64,000 bases of DNA from positions 1-64,000 of the forward strand of contig CAYVRP010000021.1 of NCBI GenBank assembly GCA_964454025.1, in the 5' to 3' direction. The notes below the pieces were generated by a model, which was not told the origin of the DNA, did no database searches, and was given only the letters and a program-made list of their open reading frames with translations. The position numbers were made by a program, and so were the translations under genes. Each line of letters starts with the position of its first letter. The first letter of the stretch is position 1. Source of the DNA: JAFGBI01 sp964454025 (lineage in GTDB: Bacteria; Myxococcota_A; Polyangia; Polyangiales; Polyangiaceae). Below are positions 44,933 to 52,780 of this stretch, in pieces.

Positions 44933-47326
44933 GTGCGTATCGATCCGCTGCTCCCGGTCGCGGCGGGCACGCTGTGCGGCTCGGCCGCCTCGGCCGCCCC
45001 GCTGCCCGCCCTCGCGGCCGCGAGCGGCCTGTTGATCGTCCTCCGCGGTTCGGGCCGCGCGACCTTGCGGACCCTGGCGCTGGCGCTGATCGCCGGAGCC
45101 TTGACGGTGGGGCGGGCGCGCTGGCAGCTGTCACGATACGAGGTCGCCCGCATCGAGGCTCGTGACGCCCTGGGTGCGCCGGCACGCTGCGCCGGCACCG
45201 CCCGGGTCCGGCGGTCACCGGTCTGGCGTGACGGGACGGCCGTGTTCGTCGCCGACCTCACCGACGCCGACTGCGGCGGACGCCGTCTTCCCCCGGTGCG
45301 GGTCCGCCTCGTCGGCGGCCCCTCAGACCTCGCGCGCGGCGATCGGCTCGCCGTCGTGGCCCAGCTTGCTGCCATTCGCCTCTTCCGCAACGCCGACCTG
45401 CCCGACCCGGTGCACCGCGCGGCCCGCGGCGGCGTGACGCTCACGGGCGGCACCGTCGCCATCGAGCGGATCGCGGCCGGCCGTGGTCTGGCGGCGGCCA
45501 TCGACCGCGCGCGCGGGCACGTGCGGCGGCGCATCGCCGCGACGTTCGCGCCGGCGTCGGTCCCCATGGCCCGGGCGCTCGTGCTCGGCGAGGACGATCT
45601 CGACGAGGTCGAGGCGGAAGCGTTCCGGGCGAGCGGGCTTTCCCACATGCTGGCGGTCAGCGGCACGCACCTGGTCTTCGCCGTGCTGGGTTTGGTGGCC
45701 GCGCTGCGCTTCGTGCTGGTGCGGATCGAGGGGCTCGCCGCGCGCCACGACGTCGAGCGTGCCTCGGCGGTGGTCGGCCTGGTGCTGGCCCTGATCTACG
45801 CGGACTTCGCCGGTGGCTCGGGCTCGGCGTGGCGCGCGGCGTGGATGCTCGCCGCGATGCTCGGCGCCCGGGCGCTTGGCCGGCGCCCCTCCGGCGCGCG
45901 TGCGCTCGGGCTGTCGCTCGTCATCGGTGCGCTGATCGACCCCCTGCTCGCCTTCGACGTCTCCTTCCTGCTCTCAGCGGCGGCGACGGCAGGCCTGCTC
46001 ACGCTGGGGCGACGCTGGGCGAACGCCGCGCAGGCGCGCCTCACGGGGTTGCTTCGCCACCTGGCGAAGGGCCTCGCCGCCACCGTCGCCTCGATGTTGC
46101 CCTGCGCGCCCCTGCTCGCCGTCTTCGCCCCCCGCCTCACGGTCGCCGGGCTGGTGGCCAACCTGGCCGCGGCGCCGCTGGGCGAGACGATCGCGTTGCC
46201 GCTCTGCCTCGCGCACGCCCTGCTCGCGCCGGTCCCCTGCCTCGAGCGCGGGGTCGCGCTGGTCGCCTCGGGCGCGCTGCTCGCCGTGCGCGCCATCGCC
46301 CACGCGAGTGCCGCGGTGAGCTTCCTCTCCTTCCCCGTGCTCGCCCCCGTGGGTTGGCACTGGGTGGTGATCGGGGTCGGGGCCGCGTGGTACGCGGTGG
46401 CGACGCGGCGCGCGAGAGCCCTGGCCTGCGCGGCGCTGGCGCTGCTGGCGGTGGAGCTCGGGGTGCGTCACCTCGCCCGACCATCGGGATCGTTGCGGGT
46501 GACCCTGGTCGACGTGGGCCAGGGCGACGCAGAGCTCGTGGATCTACCCGACGGCTCGCTGATGCTGATCGATGGCGGTGGTTTCGTCGGCAGCCCGGTG
46601 GATCCTGGCACCCGAGTGTTGCTGCCGTTGCTCCGCGCGCGGCGCCGTTCTCGCGTGGACGTCGCCGTGTTGACCCACCCCCATCCGGACCACCTGTTCG
46701 GTCTCGCCTCGGTGCTGCGGGAGGTGGAGGTGGGAGAGCTCTGGGACTCGGGGTACGGTCGCTCCGACGGCGCCGGCGACGAGCACCGCGCGCTCCTCGC
46801 GCTCCTCGCCGCGCGCGGCATCCCCGTGCGGCGCCCCGCGGAGCTCTGCGGCACCGTGCGGCGGTTCGGGGCCGCCGCCGTCGAGGTGCTAGGTCCGTGC
46901 CCGCCGACGGCCGCGCCTGCCGGCTCTGCCAACGACGCGTCCCTCGTCCTGCGCGTCTGCCTCGGGGGACGGTGCGCGCTCCTGCCTGGTGATGCCGAGG
47001 CGAGCGCCGAGGAGGCGCTTCTCGCCCGGTCGAGCGGAAGACTCCGCGCTGATCTGCTCAAGGTCGGGCACCACGGCAGCCGGACGTCGACCAGCGAGCG
47101 CTTCCTGGCGGCGGTTTCCCCCGAGATCGCCACCATCTCCACCGACGTGCGAAACCGCCACGGTCACCCGCACGACACGACGCTGCAGCGGCTCGCCGCT
47201 CACCATGTCGCCACCTACCGGCTCGACCGCTGCGGCTCGGTCACGTGGACGACCGACGGGACCCGGGGGAGCCTCGAGACGGCCGGGGGCGAACCTGGCG
47301 CCGCGCCGACCCCGCTTGGACGTTGA
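44933..47326 (+). CDS. comEC: ComEC/Rec2 competence DNA channel
   Basis: The inner-membrane channel for single-stranded DNA uptake in natural transformation. It has an N-terminal membrane pair and an OB-like periplasmic domain, the competence core with 'SGLSHMLAVSGTHLVF', a row of membrane helices, and a C-terminal metallo-beta-lactamase-like domain with 'VDVGQGDAELV', 'LTHPHPDHLFGL', 'LPGDAEASAEEALL' and 'KVGHHGSRTSTS'. The lactamase metal motif HxHxDH is intact (H-P-H-P-D-H), consistent with a nuclease role. The GTG at 44933 gives 797 residues. Presence alone does not show competence, as comEC is widespread. hpt follows at 33 bases. Confidence 0.92.
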   Translation: MRIDPLLPVAAGTLCGSAASAAPLPALAAASGLLIVLRGSGRATLRTLALALIAGALTVGRARWQLSRYEVARIEARDALGAPARCAGTARVRRSPVWRDGTAVFVADLTDADCGGRRLPPVRVRLVGGPSDLARGDRLAVVAQLAAIRLFRNADLPDPVHRAARGGVTLTGGTVAIERIAAGRGLAAAIDRARGHVRRRIAATFAPASVPMARALVLGEDDLDEVEAEAFRASGLSHMLAVSGTHLVFAVLGLVAALRFVLVRIEGLAARHDVERASAVVGLVLALIYADFAGGSGSAWRAAWMLAAMLGARALGRRPSGARALGLSLVIGALIDPLLAFDVSFLLSAAATAGLLTLGRRWANAAQARLTGLLRHLAKGLAATVASMLPCAPLLAVFAPRLTVAGLVANLAAAPLGETIALPLCLAHALLAPVPCLERGVALVASGALLAVRAIAHASAAVSFLSFPVLAPVGWHWVVIGVGAAWYAVATRRARALACAALALLAVELGVRHLARPSGSLRVTLVDVGQGDAELVDLPDGSLMLIDGGGFVGSPVDPGTRVLLPLLRARRRSRVDVAVLTHPHPDHLFGLASVLREVEVGELWDSGYGRSDGAGDEHRALLALLAARGIPVRRPAELCGTVRRFGAAAVEVLGPCPPTAAPAGSANDASLVLRVCLGGRCALLPGDAEASAEEALLARSSGRLRADLLKVGHHGSRTSTSERFLAAVSPEIATISTDVRNRHGHPHDTTLQRLAAHHVATYRLDRCGSVTWTTDGTRGSLETAGGEPGAAPTPLGR

Positions 47327-47358
47327 CCGAAGGCCGCCGGGTCGCTACCGACGAGTCC

Positions 47359-47898
47359 ATGGGCACCGGCGACCGGAGCATCCGCACCCTGATCCCGGCC
47401 GAGGCCATCGCCGCCCGGGTCGCCGAGCTGGGCGCGGCCATCACCCGCGATCATGCGGACAGGTCGCTGGTGATCCTCTGCATCCTCAAGGGGAGCTTCA
47501 TCTTCACCGCGGACCTCGTGCGCCACATCGCGCTCCCCCTGCGGGTCGAGTTCCTCGGGTTGCAGAGCTACGGGGCCGGCACCCGAAGCACGGGCGTCGT
47601 GCAGATCACCCAGGATCTGACGCAGCCGATCGCCGGACAGGACGTGATCGTCGTCGAGGACATCGTGGACACGGGGCTGACGCTGAGTTACCTGCTCGAG
47701 CTGCTCCGAGCCCGGGGCCCGCGCAGCGTTCGCGTTTGCGCTTTGCTCCACAAGCCAGCGCGGACGGCCTGTCGCGTCGAAATCGACTACCTTGGCTTCA
47801 CCGTCGAGGACCACTTCGTCGTGGGCTACGGGCTCGACTGGGCGCAGCAGTTCCGGAACCTGCCGAGCATCGGCGCCCTCGAGCCGGCTCCGGCCTGA
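47359..47898 (+). CDS. hpt: Hypoxanthine phosphoribosyltransferase
   Basis: A purine-salvage enzyme joining hypoxanthine (and often guanine) to PRPP to make IMP or GMP. The PRPP motif 'VIVVEDIVDTGLTLSYL' is canonical, with the flexible-loop region 'LGLQSYGAGTRSTG', the base-binding 'HKPAR' lysine, and 'FVVGYGLDWAQQFRNLP' at the C-terminus. The ATG at 47359 gives 179 residues, the family norm; in-frame TTG at 47322 overlaps the comEC end and is an alternative. It is probably transcribed with comEC. A convergent TPR gene follows. Confidence 0.95.
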   Translation: MGTGDRSIRTLIPAEAIAARVAELGAAITRDHADRSLVILCILKGSFIFTADLVRHIALPLRVEFLGLQSYGAGTRSTGVVQITQDLTQPIAGQDVIVVEDIVDTGLTLSYLLELLRARGPRSVRVCALLHKPARTACRVEIDYLGFTVEDHFVVGYGLDWAQQFRNLPSIGALEPAPA

Positions 47899-47923
47899 CG
47901 GGGCGGCCGCCCGCCAGCTCCGG

Positions 47924-48541
47924 CTACTGGGAGCTCTTCTGCAGGTTCTTGTCTGCCTCGGCGACGCGTGCGGCGATGCGCTCCTTCACCTTGGCGTAGC
48001 CCGCTTCCATTTCTTGCCAGCGGGCGATGGCGGCCTTGCGCGCGGTCGCCGTTGCCGGGTAGCCGTTCGCGCCCGGCGCCTGCGCGGGGCCGGAGTACGC
48101 CGCCCAGCTCTCCGCCGCCGCGGGGAGGTCGCGCTGGCGTTCGCGGAGGTCGGCCAGCACGAAGAGCGCCTTCGCCTTCATCGTCGGATCCTCCGCGAAG
48201 CGGAGCGCGGCCTGGTAGGCCTGCTCCGCCTCTGCCGTCGCGCCGCTCGCCAGCAGCGCCTGCCCGAGGCGGTAATGAGCGAGGGCCTTCTGCGGCATCA
48301 GGCTGATCGCTCGCTTGAACGCCGCGATCGCAGCGGCGTAGTCGCGCGCCACGTAGGCGCCGTCGCCCTCCCGGATGGCCTCCCAGTAGGGGCTGATCCC
48401 CTTGATCCCCTGCGGATCCTTCCTTACCCGCTCCGCGGGCGCCGTTGACTCCTGGGCGGCAACGGGGGAGCCGACAATCACCGTCGCGAGGCCCGCGACA
48501 AGCGCCGCGCGGCAAGCCGTAGAGATGGTCCACCTCGACAC
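47924..48541 (-). CDS. Exported TPR-repeat protein
   Basis: A 205-residue periplasmic protein with a signal peptide ending 'VGSPVAAQ' and about three tetratricopeptide repeats: 'GAYVARDYAAAIAAFKRAI', 'ALAHYRLGQALLASGATAE' and 'ALFVLADLRERQRDLPAAA'. A C-terminal helix 'VKERIAARVAEADKNLQ' follows. TPR proteins serve as scaffolds; the partner is unknown. The GTG at 48541 is used because it gives a clean signal peptide and avoids 36 atypical residues. It converges on hpt. Confidence 0.8.
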   Translation of the reverse strand: MSRWTISTACRAALVAGLATVIVGSPVAAQESTAPAERVRKDPQGIKGISPYWEAIREGDGAYVARDYAAAIAAFKRAISLMPQKALAHYRLGQALLASGATAEAEQAYQAALRFAEDPTMKAKALFVLADLRERQRDLPAAAESWAAYSGPAQAPGANGYPATATARKAAIARWQEMEAGYAKVKERIAARVAEADKNLQKSSQ

Positions 48542-48902
48542 GCCGGCCAAAATACCACGCTGCCGCTCGAGCTCGCCAGCCGGCCGCCCCTGACCGCCCG
48601 CTCGTGGCGTAGCGACTGACCGGTCGGTTGCTACCTCTCTTTCTCGCACAGCGCGGGTGCTGCGGAGGATTGAGGCGCCGAAGGAGTCCTCGGGTGCCTA
48701 GCCGCCTCCCGTCCCTGGTCCGGTTGTCCCCAGCAATGGGGAAACCCTGTGGATAGCGGACTGCATAGGCCTTGTAGCCGGCCGGATGTCTTCGTTCGCA
48801 GTTTCGACGAAGCGCGCCGAAGGGCGAGCCCTGATCCCGCTTCTACCGAGATGGAGTCACGACCAAGTGTTCGTGATACTGCCGGCCACACGACGACGCC
48901 CC
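48542..48902. other. Divergent regulatory interval with inverted repeat
   Basis: A 361-base divergent interval between the TPR gene and the SpoA-domain gene with low third-position GC in every frame. TCCCCAGCAATGGGGA (48727-48742) is a perfect 6-base inverted repeat around a 4-base loop. Next to it, TGTGGATAG (48748-48756) differs from a DnaA box at one base. TTGTCC (48724-48729) matches the -35 elements elsewhere, but no -10 is properly spaced. The inverted repeat could be an operator for one of the flanking genes. No RNA gene or ORF is supported. Confidence 0.5.
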
Positions 48903-50012
48903 ATGGCGCCGTGCCGCATGTCCCGCTCGCTCGTGTTCGCCCCCTACCCATGGCAGGCGCTCGCCCGCCAGGATGGAGCCATCCTCGCCGCCGTTCGAGA
49001 CGCGAGGCGAGCCCTGCAGGCGGTGCTCGCGCCCGAGCGAGCTGGCAGCGTCATCGCGGAGCTGCTCGAGGTTCCCTGTCGGGTCACGCTCCACGCCTTG
49101 CGGCCCGCCGCTGGCTGCGCCGATTCGGCTCGCGTGCGGGTGGTGCTGCGCCGCAGCAACGGGGGCTTGGCCTTTTCGCTGAATCTGGATCCCGGGCTGG
49201 TCACCGCCGCGACCGCGCGGCTGCTCGGCCGGTCGAAAGCGATCGAAGCTCCGCGAGCCCCGGTGCCGGCAGCCCTCGAGGGCGCCGCCGAGGCGATCGT
49301 GCTCGAGGTGGCGCGACGTCTCACCGACGACGGAGCCGGCGCGCTCGAGCTCTGGGATCGGATCGACCCCGGTCCCGGGGTTGCGCTCGACGGCACGGTG
49401 CAGCTCGAGGGTCGCGCGTACCCTTTCGACGCGTTCGTTCGCTGGGAGGGAGCCTCATTGCCCCGCCCCGATCCGGCCTCATTCGTCGATCGTCTCGGGG
49501 ACCTCCCGATTCGCCTGCCTCTCGTCGTCGGCGAGTGCTCCGGCACCTGGAGAGATCTCGGCGAGCTGCGCCCTGGGGATGCCTGGTCGTGTGGCGGCGG
49601 ACTCTGGATCGACCCCACGGGCACCGGGCAGGGAGCGCTGGCGGCGCCGCTCGCCTCCCGTGGTCCCCGGGTCAGCTTGGCCTCGGATGGCGCCGTCGTG
49701 CTAGTGGGCGGGGCGAGGGACCTCGCGCTGGACGTGGAGGAGACGGAAGTGACGCAAGACGATGACGCGGTAACCGAGGCCATCTACGACGCGCCGCTCA
49801 TCGTGCGGATCGAGCTCGGCTCCGTCGCCATGTCCGCTCGCGAGTGGGTCGAGCTCCGCCCGGGAGACGTGATCCGGACCGACCAGAGGATCGCTTCGCC
49901 GGTGGTCCTGCGGGTCGCCGGGCGCAGCCTGGCCACCGGCGAGCTGGTTGACGTCGACGGGGACCTTGCCGTCCGCATCCTGTCCCTCTCGGCCGCGGGG
50001 GGCGGCGGGTGA
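48903..50012 (+). CDS. SctQ/FliM-like protein with C-terminal SpoA domain
   Basis: A 369-residue protein whose last 75 residues form a SpoA (FliN/SctQ) domain: 'APLIVRIELGSVAMSA', 'WVELRPGDVIRTDQRI', 'VVLRVAGRSLATGELVDVD' and 'LAVRILSL'. The N-terminal 'FAPYPWQALARQDGAIL' resembles the beginning of type III secretion SctQ (YscQ/HrcQ) rather than FliM, which has a CheY-binding motif. It would form the cytoplasmic sorting platform or C-ring. ATGs at 48903 and 48918 are both possible; an earlier ATG at 48786 lies in sequence with non-coding-like third positions. No other secretion or flagellar gene is in the window, so its system is elsewhere or lost. Confidence 0.75.
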   Translation: MAPCRMSRSLVFAPYPWQALARQDGAILAAVRDARRALQAVLAPERAGSVIAELLEVPCRVTLHALRPAAGCADSARVRVVLRRSNGGLAFSLNLDPGLVTAATARLLGRSKAIEAPRAPVPAALEGAAEAIVLEVARRLTDDGAGALELWDRIDPGPGVALDGTVQLEGRAYPFDAFVRWEGASLPRPDPASFVDRLGDLPIRLPLVVGECSGTWRDLGELRPGDAWSCGGGLWIDPTGTGQGALAAPLASRGPRVSLASDGAVVLVGGARDLALDVEETEVTQDDDAVTEAIYDAPLIVRIELGSVAMSAREWVELRPGDVIRTDQRIASPVVLRVAGRSLATGELVDVDGDLAVRILSLSAAGGGG

Positions 50013-50614
50013 GCACGCGAGCGCGCCCCTCACGTGTGGCTCTCCGGCGACCTGGTTGCGATCGCCTCGCCGGCCTCGTCCTGATCCTGGCCACCACCGT
50101 GCTGGCCGCCTGCCGCGGCTCGAGCGGTCCGGCAGCCGGCGAGGCGGCGGCCAGCGCTGCGGCCCCCACGTTCGCGTCGGCCTCCGTCGCGCGCGCAGCG
50201 CACCCGGTCGGCGCCGTTCCGGCGAGGAGAGTGGAGCTGACCGGCACCTACCTCGTCGAGCGCGCTGCGATAGAGATGACCCCCGAAGAGGGACGGGAGG
50301 CGGCGTGGGATCAGGACGACGGGACGCAGGGCTCCGGACCGGGCACGCTGGCCCTCACGGTCGACGAACAGGCCACGGTGCGCGGGCAGGCGGCGGGAGC
50401 GCTCGGTGCCCAGGGCGTCCGGGGCGTTCTCGATGGCGACGCCCTCCGGCTGCTGCTCGAGCCGGAGGCGGGTCGGGAAGGTCGTCATTTCTCCGGGGTC
50501 GTCACGGCCGAGCGTCGCGGCGACGAATTCCGCGGGGATCTACGCGCCTCGAGCGGCGACAGCCACCTCATCCGACGAGGAACCGTGGTGCTGACCCGCC
50601 GCCCGGCGCCGTGA
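50009..50614 (+). CDS. Lipoprotein of unknown function
   Basis: A 201-residue lipoprotein with a classical lipobox, VLAAC (C35), after a hydrophobic 'LAGLVLILATT'. An Ala/Ser-rich linker precedes a small beta-rich domain with 'VELTGTYLVERAAIEM', 'GTLALTVDEQATVRGQ' and 'GDEFRGDLRASSGDSH', a pattern like lipocalin-type or DUF-type 'TGTY...' domains in myxobacteria; I cannot name it. The GTG at 50009 overlaps the SpoA gene stop, and yggS follows after seven bases, so it is part of one transcription unit with unrelated neighbours. Confidence 0.7.
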   Translation: MSTRARPSRVALRRPGCDRLAGLVLILATTVLAACRGSSGPAAGEAAASAAAPTFASASVARAAHPVGAVPARRVELTGTYLVERAAIEMTPEEGREAAWDQDDGTQGSGPGTLALTVDEQATVRGQAAGALGAQGVRGVLDGDALRLLLEPEAGREGRHFSGVVTAERRGDEFRGDLRASSGDSHLIRRGTVVLTRRPAP

Positions 50615-50621
50615 GGGATCG

Positions 50622-51365
50622 ATGACGGTGGCCGCCCGGATCGCAGAGGTGACGGCGCGCGTCGCCGCGGCGGCGGCCCGCGCCGGACGCGCGCCCGACG
50701 AGATCACGCTCGTCGCCGTGTCCAAGCACATGCCCGCCGCCCTGGTTCGCGAGGCCCACGCCGCTGGGCTGCGCGACTTCGGCGAGAACTACGTGCAGGA
50801 GCTCGTCGGCAAGGCCAGAGAGCTGTCCGACCTCGCCGATCTCCGATGGCACCTCATCGGGCACCTCCAGCGCAACAAGGCGCGGCAAGTCGTCTCCGTG
50901 GTGAGCGCCGTCGACACCGTCGACTCGGTCGCGCTCGCCGCCGAGCTCGGTCGGCGCGCGGCGCCCTGCCCGGTGCCCCCCGCGCGGCGCCTTCCGGCGG
51001 CTGCCGACGGGCGTCTCGTCGTCCTCGTCGAGGTGAACGTGGGGGGGGAGGATGCCAAGAGCGGCTGCGCCCCCGAGGAGCTCGGCGCGGTCCTCGAGGC
51101 TGTCGAGCGCGAGCCATCGCTCGCCCTGCGCGGGCTGATGACGGTCCCGCCCTTCACAGAGGATCCGAGCGCGGCGCGCCCCTATTTCGTGCGCTTGGTC
51201 GAGCTCCAGCAGGTTCACGGCGGCCGTTCGCGCCTGCCGGAGCTCAGCATGGGGATGAGCCACGACCTGGAAGTGGCGATCGCGGCGGGGGCGACCCAGG
51301 TGAGGGTCGGGACCGCCCTGTTCGGGGAGCGTCCCCCGCGCCCCCCGCAGGCGACGGCGTCGTGA
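50622..51365 (+). CDS. YggS/PLPBP-type pyridoxal-phosphate homeostasis protein
   Basis: A non-catalytic PLP-binding protein of the alanine-racemase N-terminal fold that regulates vitamin B6 and amino-acid homeostasis. K35 in 'LVAVSKHMPA' forms the Schiff base; 'FGENYVQELVGKA', 'WHLIGHLQRNKAR', 'VEVNVGGEDAKSGC', 'LRGLMTVPP', 'LSMGMSHDLEVAI' and 'GATQVRVGTALFG' are all family hallmarks. At 247 residues it has a small Pro/Arg-rich insertion near residue 118. The ATG at 50622 is unambiguous. Its stop is overlapped by rarA (GTGA). Confidence 0.95.
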   Translation: MTVAARIAEVTARVAAAAARAGRAPDEITLVAVSKHMPAALVREAHAAGLRDFGENYVQELVGKARELSDLADLRWHLIGHLQRNKARQVVSVVSAVDTVDSVALAAELGRRAAPCPVPPARRLPAAADGRLVVLVEVNVGGEDAKSGCAPEELGAVLEAVEREPSLALRGLMTVPPFTEDPSAARPYFVRLVELQQVHGGRSRLPELSMGMSHDLEVAIAAGATQVRVGTALFGERPPRPPQATAS

Positions 51366-52765
51366 CCCGGCGCGCGCGACCTGATCCGCGGCAGCAGCCC
51401 ACGCTGCTCGAGCAGCGGCGCGCGTTGGCGGGACGCCCCGAGATGCGTGCGCCGCTCGCCGACCGGATGCGGCCTCGCTCGCTCGCCGAGGTGGTGGGCC
51501 AGCGGGCGCTCGTCGGCGACGGGCGCTGGCTGGCGCAGGCCGTCGCGAGCGATCGCGTTCCGTCGCTCATCCTCTGGGGGCCGCCCGGATCGGGCAAGAC
51601 GACCCTCGCGCACGTGATCTCCCGGACCACCCGGGCGGAGTTCGTGCCGTTCAGCGCGGTGCTCGGCGGGGTCGCCGAGGTGCGCGCGATCGTGGCCGCG
51701 GCGCGGGAGCGCCGCGCGTACCAGGGGCGCCGCACGCTGCTCTTCGTGGACGAGATCCACCGCTTCAACCGGTCACAGCAGGACGCCTTCCTGCCCCACG
51801 TCGAGGATGGCACCATCACCCTCATCGGCGCCACCACGGAGAACCCGTCGTTCGCGGTCAACGCCGCGGTCCTCTCGCGCTGCAAGGTGCTGCGCCTGGA
51901 GGCGCTCTCCGATTCCGATCTCGTCACGCTGATCGAGCGTGCCCTCGCCGACCCGGAGCGCGGGGTCGGTGGGCTCGGCGTCGCGGCCACGTCGGAGGCG
52001 ATCGCCCTCATCGCCGCCGCCGCCCGCGGCGACGCTCGTCGGGCGCTGAACCTCCTCGAGACGTGCCTCGGGCTGCTTGTCGAGCCCGCGGAGCCGGGGG
52101 CGCCGGTCGCGCTCGAGATCGGCGTCGTCGAGCGCGCCGTCGGGGAGCCGACGCTTCTCTACGACAAGCACGGCGAGGAGCACCACGACGTCGCGTCGGC
52201 CCTCATCAAGTCGATGCGCGGCAGCGATCCGGACGCCGCCGTCTACTGGCTCATGCGGATGCTCGAGGCGGGAGACGATCCGCTGTTCCTGCTCCGTCGG
52301 CTGATCATCTTCGCGAGCGAGGACGTGGGCAACGCAGACCCGCGGGCCCTCGACGTCGCCGTGAATGCCGATCACGCCTGCCGGCGCCTCGGGATGCCCG
52401 AGGGCATCTACCCCTTGGCCCAGGCCTGCCTCTACCTGGCCACTTGCCCGAAATCGGGGGCGGTGGGGCGCGCGTTCACGGCCGCCCGTGCGGAGATCGC
52501 CCAGACGGGTGCGCTCCCGGTGCCCAAGCGGCTCCGGAACGCGGCGACGGCCCTGCTCGCCCGCGAAGGGTACGGCGCAGGTTACCAATGCCCGCACGAT
52601 CACCCGGAGGGGTACGTCCCCGGCGAAACCTACCTCCCCGAGGCCCTGGTCGGACGTCGCTTCTACCAGCCGACCCAGCACGGGCTGGAGCAGGCGATCG
52701 GGGAGCGGCTCCGGCGCCTGCGCGCGCTGCGTCCTCCCGGGGGCGACACCGAAGGGACGCCCTGA
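51362..52765 (+). CDS. rarA: Replication-associated recombination protein A (MgsA/WRNIP1 family)
   Basis: An AAA+ ATPase of the clamp-loader clade that acts at stalled replication forks with SSB. Walker A is GPPGSGKT at 73-80; Walker B is 'LLFVDEIHRFNRSQQD', followed by sensor 1 'LIGATTENPSF' and the C-terminal tetramerisation part with 'MRGSDPDAAVYWLMRMLEAG', 'IFASEDVGNADP' and 'YLPEALVGRRFYQP'. It is 467 residues, near the norm. The GTG at 51362 overlaps the yggS stop. It converges on the transglutaminase-like pair, with 15 bases between. Confidence 0.95.
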   Translation: MTRRARPDPRQQPTLLEQRRALAGRPEMRAPLADRMRPRSLAEVVGQRALVGDGRWLAQAVASDRVPSLILWGPPGSGKTTLAHVISRTTRAEFVPFSAVLGGVAEVRAIVAAARERRAYQGRRTLLFVDEIHRFNRSQQDAFLPHVEDGTITLIGATTENPSFAVNAAVLSRCKVLRLEALSDSDLVTLIERALADPERGVGGLGVAATSEAIALIAAAARGDARRALNLLETCLGLLVEPAEPGAPVALEIGVVERAVGEPTLLYDKHGEEHHDVASALIKSMRGSDPDAAVYWLMRMLEAGDDPLFLLRRLIIFASEDVGNADPRALDVAVNADHACRRLGMPEGIYPLAQACLYLATCPKSGAVGRAFTAARAEIAQTGALPVPKRLRNAATALLAREGYGAGYQCPHDHPEGYVPGETYLPEALVGRRFYQPTQHGLEQAIGERLRRLRALRPPGGDTEGTP

Positions 52766-52780
52766 ACGCGGCCGCGCCCG

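Noticed and set aside
48748..48756. Near DnaA box as evidence of an origin
   Set aside because: Single, one mismatch, with no further boxes or AT-rich unwinding element nearby.
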